A DNA stretch of 64,000 bases from Streptomyces coacervatus. GTDB taxonomy: Bacteria > Actinomycetota > Actinomycetes > Streptomycetales > Streptomycetaceae. Under the pieces are notes generated by a model. That model did not search any database. It saw only the letters and a program-made list of their open reading frames with translations, and had not been told where the DNA came from. Position numbers and translations under genes: made by a program. The stretch is from contig NZ_JARHTP010000001.1 in the NCBI RefSeq assembly GCF_029223485.1, positions 248,001-312,000 on the forward strand, read 5' to 3'. Below are positions 51,690 through 59,996 of the stretch, in pieces. The number at the start of each line of letters is the position of its first letter. Positions within the stretch are counted from its first letter, which is position 1.

Positions 51690-52411
51690 CGCACCCGCAC
51701 TCCGCCTGGGACACCCCCGTGGCAGACCTCAGGGGCACCAGCCCCGCCCTCGCCCCGCCGGCCGACCTGCACGGCCACCTCATGGCACGTCTCGGCGGAG
51801 CCGCCCGTGACTGGCTGGACCGGGCCCTCGACGAGGCCGCCGCCCAGCCCGGCATCCACGGGCCCGTCACCGTATGGGAGTTGCGCCTCGCCGAGGCCGG
51901 ACGCCGGTGCGGCCCCGAACACGCCGACGCCGCCCGTGTGCTGATCCTGCACGCCGCCCGCGCCGGCACGGACGCCGTCACCCGCGTCTACTTCCAGGGC
52001 ACCGCCGCCGAGCGCCGCGCCGTCCTTTACGCCCTGCCCCACCTCGTCGCAGGCCCCGATGCCCTCCCGCTCGTCGAGGACGCCCTGCGCACCAACGACA
52101 CCAGGCTCCTCGCCGCCGCCGTCGGCCCGTACGCCGCCCGGCACCTCGCCCCCCACCACTGGCGCCATGCCGTCCTGAAGTGCCTGTTCACCGGTGTGCC
52201 CGTCGACGAGATCACCGACCTGGACCGGCGCGCCCACGCGGACGTGGAACTCGCCCGGATGCTTGGCGACTACGCCGCCGAACGCACCGCCGCGGGCCGT
52301 CCCGTGCCCGAAGACCTGTACCGCGTCCTGACCCTGACCGACCCCACGGCCACCCCACCCGCGCCGGCCGCCCGACAAGGCGCGCGCGACAGCGACGCCA
52401 AGGAGTCCTGA
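51686..52411 (+). CDS. eboA: EboA-domain protein
   Basis: A 241-residue helical protein without known motif of catalysis. The block LILHAARAGTDAVTRVYFQGTAAERRAVLYALPHL, and the later RTNDTRLLAAAVGPYAARHLAPHHWRHAVLKCLFTGVPV, are the conserved EboA text as I remember it: a Leu/Ala helical-repeat-like fold with one Cys after KCLF. Its role is unknown; it is specific to ebo loci. The ATG lies in an ATGA overlap with the previous gene, and TGATG joins it to eboB. Confidence 0.82.
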   Translation: MTHPHSAWDTPVADLRGTSPALAPPADLHGHLMARLGGAARDWLDRALDEAAAQPGIHGPVTVWELRLAEAGRRCGPEHADAARVLILHAARAGTDAVTRVYFQGTAAERRAVLYALPHLVAGPDALPLVEDALRTNDTRLLAAAVGPYAARHLAPHHWRHAVLKCLFTGVPVDEITDLDRRAHADVELARMLGDYAAERTAAGRPVPEDLYRVLTLTDPTATPPAPAARQGARDSDAKES

Positions 52412-53259
52412 TGCGCATCTTCGACCCCCATATCCACATGACGTCCCGGACCACCGACGACTACCGGGCCATGCGCGCCGCGGGCGTCCGCGCCGTCGTC
52501 GAACCCGCCTTCTGGCTCGGCCAGCCCCGCACCTCACCCGCCTCCTTCTTCGACTACTTCGACTCCCTCCTGGGCTGGGAACCCTTCCGCGCCGCCCAGC
52601 ACGGCATCGCCCACCACTGCACGCTCGCCCTCAACCCCAAGGAGGCGAACGACCCACGCTGCCTGCCCGTCCTCGACGAACTGCCCCGCTATCTCGTCAA
52701 GGACCAGGTCGTCGCCGTCGGCGAGATCGGCTACGACTCGATGACACCTGCCGAGGACACCGCCCTTGCCGCCCAGCTCCAGCTCGCCGCCGACCACGAA
52801 CTGCCCGCGCTCGTCCACACCCCGCACCGCGACAAGCTCGCCGGCCTGCGCCGCACCCTCGACGTCGTGCGGGAGTCCGCACTGGTCACGGACCGCGTCC
52901 TGGTCGACCACCTCAACGAGACCACCGTCAAGGAGGCCAAGGACAGCGGCTGCTGGCTCGGCTTCTCCGTCTATCCCGACACCAAGATGGACGAGCAACG
53001 GACGGTCGCCATCCTGCGCGCGTACGGGACCGAGCAGATGCTCGTGAACTCCGCCGCCGACTGGGGCCGCAGCGATCCCCTCAAGACCCGCAGCGTCGGC
53101 GAATTGATGCTGGCCGAGGGCTTCACCGAGGACGAGGTCGACCGGGTGCTGTGGCGCAACCCCGTCGCCTTCTATGGGACCAGTGGCCGCCTGAACCTTG
53201 ACGTGACAGTCACGGAAGCCACCCATGAAGGCAACTCCGTCCTGCGCGGCGGGGCGTGA
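52411..53259 (+). CDS. eboB: TatD-family metal-dependent hydrolase EboB
   Basis: A 282-residue amidohydrolase-fold protein. The metal site HIHM (His-x-His, residues 7-9), Glu in VGEIGYD, His in HTPHRD, VDHLNE, and NSAADWG (final Asp) are all placed. TatD proteins are nucleases or hydrolases; EboB is the TatD-like member of the ebo cluster, whose substrate is undetermined. It shares one base with the eboA stop and precedes eboE by three bases. The C-terminal 35 residues past NPVAFYG are an extension. Confidence 0.9.
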   Translation: MRIFDPHIHMTSRTTDDYRAMRAAGVRAVVEPAFWLGQPRTSPASFFDYFDSLLGWEPFRAAQHGIAHHCTLALNPKEANDPRCLPVLDELPRYLVKDQVVAVGEIGYDSMTPAEDTALAAQLQLAADHELPALVHTPHRDKLAGLRRTLDVVRESALVTDRVLVDHLNETTVKEAKDSGCWLGFSVYPDTKMDEQRTVAILRAYGTEQMLVNSAADWGRSDPLKTRSVGELMLAEGFTEDEVDRVLWRNPVAFYGTSGRLNLDVTVTEATHEGNSVLRGGA

Positions 53260-53262
53260 GCC

Positions 53263-54432
53263 ATGCGCTTCCGCCACCCCGACGGCTCGACCGTCCACCT
53301 CGCCTACTGCACCAATGTCCACCCGGCGGAAACCCTCGACGGCGTCCTCGCACAGCTCCGCGACCACTGCGAACCCGTCCGCCGCCGCCTCGGCCGCGAC
53401 CGCATCGGCATCGGCCTGTGGCTCGCCAAGGACGCCGCGCACACCCTCGTCACCGACCCGTCCGCCCTGCGCGGCCTGCGCACCGAACTCGACCGGCGCG
53501 GCCTCGAGGTCGTCACCCTCAACGGCTTCCCCTATGAGGGCTTCGGCGCCGAGGAGGTCAAATACCGCGTGTACAGCCCGGACTGGGCCGATCCCGAACG
53601 CCTCGACCACACCACCGCCCTGGCCCGCGTCCTCGCCGGGCTCCTCCCCGACGACATCACCGAGGGCACCATCTCGACGCTGCCCCTGGCCTGGCGCACC
53701 GCCTATGACCAGGGCCGGGCAGAGAAGGCCCACGCGTCCCTCGCCACTCTCGCCGAACGCCTCGACGCCCTCGCCGCGTTGACCGGCCGCTCCATCCGCG
53801 TCGGCCTCGAACCCGAACCCGGCTGCGTCGTCGAAACCATCGGCGACGCCCTCGCCCCGCTCACCGCGATCGCCCACCACCGCATCGGCATCTGCGTCGA
53901 CACCTGCCATCTCGCCACCTCCTTCGAAGATCCGCACACCGCCCTGGACGCGCTCACCACGGCCCGCGTCCCCGTCGTCAAATCCCAGCTCTCAGCCGCC
54001 CTGCACGCCGAACACCCCCATCGCAGCGAGGTCCGCGCAGCCCTCGCCGCCTTCGACGAACCCCGTTTCCTGCACCAGACCCGCACGGCCACCCCCGCCG
54101 GCCTGCGCGGCACCGACGACCTCGGCGAGGCCCTCGAATCCGACGCCCTGCCCGACGCGGCCCCCTGGCGCGCCCACTTCCACGTTCCGCTGCACGCGGC
54201 CCCCGTCGCGCCCCTCACCTCCACTCTTCCCGTACTCAAGGCCGCACTGACCCGGCTTGTCGGCGGCCCGCACCCGCTCACCCGCCACCTCGAAGGGGAG
54301 ACCTACACCTGGCAGGCCCTGCCATCCGACCTGCGGCCCCGAGGCCGCACCCAGCTCGCCGACGGCATCGCCGCCGAACTCGCCCTCGCCCGCGACCTGT
54401 TGACCGACCTCGGCCTGAAGGAACTCCCATGA
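53263..54432 (+). CDS. eboE: Metabolite traffic protein EboE (TIM-barrel-like)
   Basis: A 389-residue xylose-isomerase-like protein. The opening HLAYCTNVHPAETLDGVLAQL is the hallmark I know for EboE; LNGFPYEGFGAEEVKYRVYSPDWADPERLDHT, GLEPEPGCVVETI and ICVDTCHLATSFEDP (metal-type His/Asp) follow. The name EboE, metabolite traffic protein, stems from ebo cluster work in which the cyanobacterial operon is needed to send scytonemin precursor to the periplasm. No signal peptide is seen. It overlaps eboF by ATGA. Confidence 0.9.
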   Translation: MRFRHPDGSTVHLAYCTNVHPAETLDGVLAQLRDHCEPVRRRLGRDRIGIGLWLAKDAAHTLVTDPSALRGLRTELDRRGLEVVTLNGFPYEGFGAEEVKYRVYSPDWADPERLDHTTALARVLAGLLPDDITEGTISTLPLAWRTAYDQGRAEKAHASLATLAERLDALAALTGRSIRVGLEPEPGCVVETIGDALAPLTAIAHHRIGICVDTCHLATSFEDPHTALDALTTARVPVVKSQLSAALHAEHPHRSEVRAALAAFDEPRFLHQTRTATPAGLRGTDDLGEALESDALPDAAPWRAHFHVPLHAAPVAPLTSTLPVLKAALTRLVGGPHPLTRHLEGETYTWQALPSDLRPRGRTQLADGIAAELALARDLLTDLGLKELP

Positions 54433-55868
54433 GCGCCCATCAAGCAGCCACGGGAACCGAACAGACCACCCCCGGCCCCGGGCGGACCGGTCCGGACCCC
54501 ACCCCGCTACTCGTCCTCGACGTCGTCGGCCTCACCCCCCGTCTGCTCGACCACATGCCCCGACTCAAGGCGCTCGCCCAGTCCGGCTCCCGCGCCGCAC
54601 TCGGCACCGTGCTGCCCGCCGTCACCTGCGCCGCCCAGTCCACCTTCCTCACCGGCACCCACCCCTCGGAGCACGGCATCGTCGGCAACGGCTGGTACTT
54701 CCGCGAGCTCGGCGACGTGCTCCTGTGGCGGCAGCACAACGGACTGGTCGCCGGAGACAGACTCTGGGACGCCGCCCGCCGCGCCCACCCCGGCTACACG
54801 GTCGCCAACATCTGCTGGTGGTACGCCATGGGCGCCAACACCGACATCACCGTCACCCCCCGTCCGATCTACTACGCCGACGGCCGCAAGGAACCCGACT
54901 GCTACACCCGGCCCCCGGCCCTGCACGACGAACTCACCGACAGACTCGGCACCTTCCCCCTCTTCCACTTCTGGGGCCCCGGCGCGGACCTGGTCTCCAG
55001 CCGGTGGATCGTCGACGCGACCCGCCACATCATGCGAACCCGGCATCCCGATCTGACGCTCTGCTACCTCCCTCACCTCGACTACGACCTGCAGCGCTTC
55101 GGCCCCGACGACCCGCGCTCCCTGAAGGCGGCCGCCGACCTCGACGCCGCCATGGCCCCGCTGCTGGACGATGCCCGCGCCGAGGGCCGTACCGTCGTCG
55201 CACTGTCCGAGTACGGGATCACGCGAGCCGACCGCCCCGTCGACATCAACCGGGCCCTGCGTCGCGCCGGCCTCCTCGAAGTGCACACGCAGGACGGCAT
55301 GGAGTACCTCGACCCGATGGCGTCCCGCGCCTTCGCGGTCGCCGACCACCAGATCGCCCATGTCTACGTGCGCCGCCCCGAGGACCTGGAGGCCACGCGG
55401 GCAGCACTGGCAGACCTGCCCGGCGTCGACCAACTCCTCGACGACGAGGGCAAGAAGACCCATCACCTCGACCATCCGCGCTCCGGCGAGCTCGTCGCCG
55501 TGGCGGAGCCGGATGCCTGGTTCACGTACTACTACTGGCTCGACGACGACCGCGCGCCCGACTTCGCGCAGCTCGTCGAGATCCACCGCAAACCCGGCTA
55601 CGACCCGGTCGAGTTGTTCATGGATCCGCTCGACCCCTACGTCAAGGTCAAGGCGGCAGCGGCGCTTGCCCGCAAGAAGCTGGGCCTGCGCTACCGGATG
55701 GCGGTCGTGCCCCTCGACCCGTCACCTATTCGAGGCAGCCACGGCCGCCTTCCCGCGAGCGACGACGACGGTCCGCTCCTCATCTGCTCCACCCCCCGCG
55801 CTGTCGGTGACCGCCTTGCGGCCACCGATGTGAAGTCACTCCTGCTCCAACTTGCCGGTCTCGCCTGA
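54429..55868 (+). CDS. eboF: Alkaline-phosphatase-superfamily phosphodiesterase EboF
   Basis: A 479-residue nucleotide pyrophosphatase/phosphodiesterase-like enzyme. Metal and nucleophile sites are LVLDVVGL (Asp), AVTCAAQSTFLTGTHPSEHGIVGNGW (Thr nucleophile), YLPHLDYDLQRFGP, SEYGITRA and AVADHQIAHV (His). It probably removes a phosphate or nucleotide from the pathway product. There is no signal peptide in the frame used. It is the last gene of the overlapped ebo series; a hairpin with a T-rich end follows. Confidence 0.9.
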   Translation: MSAHQAATGTEQTTPGPGRTGPDPTPLLVLDVVGLTPRLLDHMPRLKALAQSGSRAALGTVLPAVTCAAQSTFLTGTHPSEHGIVGNGWYFRELGDVLLWRQHNGLVAGDRLWDAARRAHPGYTVANICWWYAMGANTDITVTPRPIYYADGRKEPDCYTRPPALHDELTDRLGTFPLFHFWGPGADLVSSRWIVDATRHIMRTRHPDLTLCYLPHLDYDLQRFGPDDPRSLKAAADLDAAMAPLLDDARAEGRTVVALSEYGITRADRPVDINRALRRAGLLEVHTQDGMEYLDPMASRAFAVADHQIAHVYVRRPEDLEATRAALADLPGVDQLLDDEGKKTHHLDHPRSGELVAVAEPDAWFTYYYWLDDDRAPDFAQLVEIHRKPGYDPVELFMDPLDPYVKVKAAAALARKKLGLRYRMAVVPLDPSPIRGSHGRLPASDDDGPLLICSTPRAVGDRLAATDVKSLLLQLAGLA

Positions 55869-55870
55869 CC

Positions 55871-55892
55871 GGTCCCGCAGGACCCGTCTTTT
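55871..55892 (+). terminator. Terminator-like hairpin after eboF
   Basis: GGTCC-CGCA-GGACC (55871-55884) makes a five-pair stem with a tetraloop, followed by CGTCTTTT. The short T tract and the position three bases after the stop support an intrinsic terminator, though the stem is short. Confidence 0.45.
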
Positions 55893-55956
55893 CCGACTGG
55901 TCACAAGTGAAGCACTCACCACTGACAACGCCCTCCGACACCGAGGAGTTCCAGGC

Positions 55957-56988
55957 ATGAGCCGCACTTCCCAGACCGACCCCGAACTCACCCACCGCCT
56001 CACCAGACGAGGCATGCTCGGCGTGGCCGCGGGCGCCACCGCCGCCGCGCTGCTGGGCGCCGCCACGACCCCCGCCACCGCGGCCGAAGCCTCAGCCGTC
56101 GGCGGTGGACGTCCCGTCCTGCCGCCCGGCCGGCTCGGCATCCAGCTGTACAGCCTGCGCGACAAGGTCTCCACGCTGGGCTTCGCGCCCGTCTTCGCCG
56201 AGCTGGAGAAATACGGGTATGACGAGGTCGAGTTCGCCGGATACACCCAGGGCTCCGCGGGCCCCATCACCCTCGCCCGGCTCAGGCGGCTGGCGAAGGA
56301 CCACGGGCTGACCCCGATCGGCAGCCACGTCGGCTACTACTCCAGCGACCCGAACGCCTACACCTTCGCCCAGAATCTCACCAAGGTCCTCGACGACGCA
56401 GAGGCCCTCGGCCTCAAGCACATCGGCACCGCATCGGGTCCGGGCCGCTACGGAAACACCGTCGACGCCTGGAAGCGGGCCGCCGAGGAGTTCAACGCCT
56501 ACGGCGCGGCGGCGAAGGCCCGCGGCATGAAGTTCTACCAGCACAATCACTCCGACGAGTTCGCGTTCGCCACCGACAATCCCCAGGTCCGTCTCTACGA
56601 CGTACTGCTTGCCGAGACCGATCCCGGCCTCGTGTACCTGGAGATGGACATCTTCTGGGCGTACGCGGGCCAGTTCCGCTTCTCGAAGCGGCCCGACGGC
56701 AGCCCCGCTCCCTTCGAACCCCTCGACTATGTGCTCAGGCAGCCCCACCGCTACCCGCTCTTCCACGTCAAGGACGGAGTGAGCGACCCGTCGAACCAGT
56801 TCGGCTACCGCATGGTCGACGTCGGCGACGGAGACATCGACTACCAGCGCTTCATCTCCGCCGTGACCCGGCTGCGCGGCGAGCGCCTCGCCCACCACTG
56901 GCAGACCGAACACGACCAGCCGGCCGAGTCGTTCACGTTCGCGCGCCGCTCCAGCGAGTACCTGCACTCGCTGCGGGAGAAGTGCTGA
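55957..56988 (+). CDS. Tat-exported sugar phosphate isomerase/epimerase-like protein
   Basis: A 343-residue TIM-barrel protein with an N-terminal twin-arginine signal (LTRRGMLGVAAGATAAALLGAA, cut near ATAAEA). The barrel begins RLGIQLYSLRDKVSTLGFAPVFAELEKYGYDEVEFAGYTQG. Metal residues are YQHNHSDEF, YLEMDIFWA, LFHVKDG and AHHWQTEHDQP. Exported isomerases of this kind occur next to secreted sugar dehydrogenases or DUF1080 proteins in actinobacteria. It follows the ebo genes by 88 bp in the same direction. ATG 55957 is preceded by GAGGAG. A perfect 16-bp hairpin ends the unit. Confidence 0.9.
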   Translation: MSRTSQTDPELTHRLTRRGMLGVAAGATAAALLGAATTPATAAEASAVGGGRPVLPPGRLGIQLYSLRDKVSTLGFAPVFAELEKYGYDEVEFAGYTQGSAGPITLARLRRLAKDHGLTPIGSHVGYYSSDPNAYTFAQNLTKVLDDAEALGLKHIGTASGPGRYGNTVDAWKRAAEEFNAYGAAAKARGMKFYQHNHSDEFAFATDNPQVRLYDVLLAETDPGLVYLEMDIFWAYAGQFRFSKRPDGSPAPFEPLDYVLRQPHRYPLFHVKDGVSDPSNQFGYRMVDVGDGDIDYQRFISAVTRLRGERLAHHWQTEHDQPAESFTFARRSSEYLHSLREKC

Positions 56989-57020
56989 CACCCCATCAGG
57001 AAGCCGTAGGAGCGCACACA

Positions 57021-57058
57021 TGAGGCGGCCCTCCCCGCACCCGGGGAGGGCCGCCTCA
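57021..57058. terminator. Bidirectional terminator between convergent units
   Basis: TGAGGCGGCCCTCCCC (57021-57036) pairs with GGGGAGGGCCGCCTCA (57043-57058), 16 perfect pairs around a six-base loop. It lies 32 bases after one stop codon and 20 bases from the opposing one, so it can end transcription from both the ebo/isomerase side and the OFA side. Confidence 0.85.
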
Positions 57059-57078
57059 CGCGCGCGTGCCGTCACCCC

Positions 57079-58485
57079 TCAACCGGCGGGCTGCGGCTGG
57101 GGAGCCGGCGCATCCGAACTGCTGTGCCCCGGCTGTCGCAGCAGCAATGCGATCGCCGCCGCGATCATCGAGACGCCGCCGGCCAGCGCGTACGCCCCGT
57201 TGTAGCCCCAGGCTGCGACCACCATGGAGCCCAGGCCGCCGCCGAACAGACCGCTGACCAGCTTGCCGCTGTACACCAGCCCGTAGTTGGTGGCGTTGTA
57301 GTTCTCCCCGAAGTAGTCCGGGGTGAGCGCCGCGAACATCGGGTAGAAGGCGCCGCCGCCGAAGCCGGAGAGGAAGGCGAAGAACAGGAACAGCCATTCG
57401 CTCTTCATCTCGCCCGCCAGGATCACACCGAACTGGGCGATCCCCAGGACGACGATGACGAACACCAGGGTCGACTTGCGGCCCCACTTGTCGGACAGCC
57501 AGCCCACGACACCGCGGCCGACGCCGTTGATGACCGCCATGACACCCATCGAGGACGCCGCCACCAGCGGGCCGAAGCCGACCTCCTTGGCGTAGTCCAC
57601 CTGGAAGGAGATCCCGAAGATCGACACTCCGGCGGTCATCACGATGGAGATCCACATCAGCGGCAGCATGCCCGTCCTGATGGCTTCCCTGGGCGTGTAC
57701 TGCCTTGTCGCGGGCGGGTTCTTGGTGAGGCTCGGCGCGCTGTTCCGGGTTCCCGAGAACGTCAGCGGGTTGATGTCCGCGGGCCACCAGTTCTTCGGCG
57801 GGTCCTTGAAGAAGAACGCGCACCCGAAGACCACGATCATGATGTAGCAGCCGATCAGGTCCAGGACGCGGTGGTAGTTCCCGGTGTCGAAGGCGTAGTT
57901 GAAGATGAAGATGAACGGCAGCGACCCGTACGCGAAGCCGCCGTTGACGAAGCCGGTGCGGGCGCCGCGGCGCTCGGGGAACCACTTGCCGACCATGTTG
58001 ATGCAGGTTGCGTAGACCAGGCCGGCGCCGAGCCCGCCGATGACACCGAAGCCCAGAATCGCCAGCCACACATTGCTCAGATGCGACAGGGCGAGGAATC
58101 CGACCAGGCACATCCCGGAGCCGACGTACATGGCCTTGCGGGCCGTCAGGATGCCCTTCTCGCGCAGCCAGCCCGCCGGGAAGGCGATGCCGGCCTGGAA
58201 GAACACCCAGACGCTGAGGATCCAGAAGGTGTTGGACTGCGTCCAGCCGTGCGCGTGGGACAGCGTGTCCTCCGCTGAGCCGTACGCGTACTCGAAGACG
58301 CTGATGGCCATCATGGCGATCCACGGGAGATACACCATGAACTGGCGGGAGTGGCCGAGGATGTCCCGGTCGGTCTCGCCGATGCGGTAGACACGGCCGC
58401 GCGAGTCGGTCACTTCACGGTAGGGACGGTGTGCGGCGTCGGGGTCTGCCGACGAGCTGCCGGCTGCGATGGGGTCCGCGGTCAT
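57079..58485 (-). CDS. OFA-family oxalate/formate-type MFS transporter (second of tandem pair)
   Basis: A 468-residue twelve-helix carrier. A hydrophilic N-terminal stretch of about 45 residues (YREVTDSRGRVYRIGETDRDILGHSRQFMVYLPWIAMMAI) is shared with its neighbour and absent from the OFA protein at 33615. OFA features include GLGAGLVYATCINMVGKWFPERRGARTGFVNGGFAYGS and the loop FFKDPPKNWWPADINP. The ATG stands one base after the stop of the upstream paralogue, which signals coupled translation. As the last gene of an oxalate operon it probably moves oxalate in and formate out, or a similar pair. Confidence 0.9.
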   Translation of the reverse strand: MTADPIAAGSSSADPDAAHRPYREVTDSRGRVYRIGETDRDILGHSRQFMVYLPWIAMMAISVFEYAYGSAEDTLSHAHGWTQSNTFWILSVWVFFQAGIAFPAGWLREKGILTARKAMYVGSGMCLVGFLALSHLSNVWLAILGFGVIGGLGAGLVYATCINMVGKWFPERRGARTGFVNGGFAYGSLPFIFIFNYAFDTGNYHRVLDLIGCYIMIVVFGCAFFFKDPPKNWWPADINPLTFSGTRNSAPSLTKNPPATRQYTPREAIRTGMLPLMWISIVMTAGVSIFGISFQVDYAKEVGFGPLVAASSMGVMAVINGVGRGVVGWLSDKWGRKSTLVFVIVVLGIAQFGVILAGEMKSEWLFLFFAFLSGFGGGAFYPMFAALTPDYFGENYNATNYGLVYSGKLVSGLFGGGLGSMVVAAWGYNGAYALAGGVSMIAAAIALLLRQPGHSSSDAPAPQPQPAG

Positions 58486-58486
58486 G

Positions 58487-59875
58487 TCAGGCCATCTCCT
58501 CGCCGAGCGGGTGCGGGTTGGGGACGATGCGCCGGGCCTTCGGCCTGCCCGGGGACTTCAGGAAGAGCGCCAGCACCGCCGAGGCGAGGCCGATGGAACC
58601 GGCCAGCACGAACGCGCCGTGGTAGTCCCACGCGCCGACGACGACGGCGCCCAGGCCGGAGCCGACGAGCCCGGAGATCAGCTTCGAGCTGTAGACCATT
58701 CCGTAGTTGGTGGCGTTGTTGTTCTCGCCGAAGTAGTCCGCCGTCATGGCGGCGAACAGCGGGAAGATCGCCCCGCCGCCGAAACCGGAGACCATGGAGC
58801 AGAACAGGAAGAACGGCATGCTGCCCATCTGGCCGGAGACCAGCACGCCGAACTGCGCCGTGCCGAGCACGATGCAGACGACGATCAGCGTGTTGCGGCG
58901 GCCGTGGCGGTCGGAGATCCAGCCGATGACACCGCGCCCGGTGCCGTTGACGATGGCCTTCAGGGACATCGCCGTGGCCACGATCCCGCCGGCGAACCCC
59001 ATGTCCTTGCCGAACGGCACCTGGAAGGCGATGCCGAAGATATTGATGCCGGCCGTGCACAGCAGACAGAACCACATCATCCACAGGACGGGCGTACGGG
59101 CGGCCTCCTTCGGGGTGTACTGCTTGACCGCCGGCGGGTTCTTCTCCAGTGCCCGGCGGATCTTCGGGTCGTCGGTCAGCTTCAGCGGGTCGACATGCGC
59201 GGGCCACCAGTTCTTCGGCGGGTCCTTGAAGAACCAGCCGGCCGCGGCCACCACAAGGCACAGCCCGATGCCCACACAGGCGAGCACGGTCCGGTAGTTG
59301 CTCAGATCCATGTACGAGGTGAACAGGAAGACGAAGGGCACGGACCCATAGGCGAAACCGCCGTTGACGAAGCCCGTCTTGCCGCCCTTGCGCTCCGGAT
59401 ACCACTTGCCGACCATGTTCACGCAGGTGGCGTAGACGAGGCCGGCGCCGATGCCGCTGCACATGCCGAAGCCGAAATACGCGACGGCCACGTCCGGTGC
59501 GTACGCCAGCGACAGATAGCCCAGCACGGTGCCGACGGCGCCGATCATCATCGCCGTACGGGCGGGCAGTCTGCCGCTCTCCCGCAGCCGGCCCGCGGGG
59601 AAGGCCACGGCCGCCTGGAAGAACACCCAGACGCCCATCAGCCAGAAGATGTGTCCGCTGCTCCACAGGTGGGCCTCGTGGAGCGTGTCCTCGGCCGAGG
59701 TGAACGCGTACTCGGCGGAGCTGATGCCCATCATGCCCACCCAGGGCAGGACGACCATCCACTTGCGTGTTCGGCCCATGATGTCCGTATCGGACTCACC
59801 GATGCGGTACTTGCGGCCGTTGCGATCCGTCACCTCCCTGTAGGGGACGAAGGTCGAGTAGTCGGTGGTTGTCAT
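58487..59875 (-). CDS. OFA-family oxalate/formate-type MFS transporter (first of tandem pair)
   Basis: A 462-residue paralogue of the next gene: the same YREVTDRNGRKYRIGESDTDIMGRTRKWMVVLPWVGMMGI start, GIGAGLVYATCVNMVGKWYPERKGGKTGFVNGGFAYGS and FFKDPPKNWWPAHVDP. The alignment is close throughout, so the pair arose by duplication, and by eye they are clearly diverged in the helices. The two could act as a heterodimer or have different substrates. It begins 121 bp after the NDP-forming ligase, across a hairpin, so it may have its own promoter. Confidence 0.9.
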   Translation of the reverse strand: MTTTDYSTFVPYREVTDRNGRKYRIGESDTDIMGRTRKWMVVLPWVGMMGISSAEYAFTSAEDTLHEAHLWSSGHIFWLMGVWVFFQAAVAFPAGRLRESGRLPARTAMMIGAVGTVLGYLSLAYAPDVAVAYFGFGMCSGIGAGLVYATCVNMVGKWYPERKGGKTGFVNGGFAYGSVPFVFLFTSYMDLSNYRTVLACVGIGLCLVVAAAGWFFKDPPKNWWPAHVDPLKLTDDPKIRRALEKNPPAVKQYTPKEAARTPVLWMMWFCLLCTAGINIFGIAFQVPFGKDMGFAGGIVATAMSLKAIVNGTGRGVIGWISDRHGRRNTLIVVCIVLGTAQFGVLVSGQMGSMPFFLFCSMVSGFGGGAIFPLFAAMTADYFGENNNATNYGMVYSSKLISGLVGSGLGAVVVGAWDYHGAFVLAGSIGLASAVLALFLKSPGRPKARRIVPNPHPLGEEMA

Positions 59876-59955
59876 CGCTCAGCACCCCTTGCATCGAAAG
59901 CTCTGGCCAGCGCCCCCTGTCCAATGCCTTTCGCGTGCGCACGGGTCCCCGGGGC

Positions 59956-59977
59956 CGGCCGACCGCACTGTCGGCCG
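59956..59977 (-). terminator. Hairpin after the NDP-forming ligase gene
   Basis: CGGCCGAC (59956-59963) and GTCGGCCG (59970-59977) form a perfect 8-bp stem with a six-base loop, 20 bases beyond the ligase stop on the minus strand. It may end or attenuate the oxc-frc-ligase message before the OFA genes. Confidence 0.5.
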
Positions 59978-59996
59978 ACCCCGCCGTTCACTCACG

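Noticed and set aside
52534..53937. A minus-strand frame of 467 codons opposite eboB/eboE
   Set aside because: The plus strand has an overlapped operon with complete metal-site motifs; the minus frame has none.
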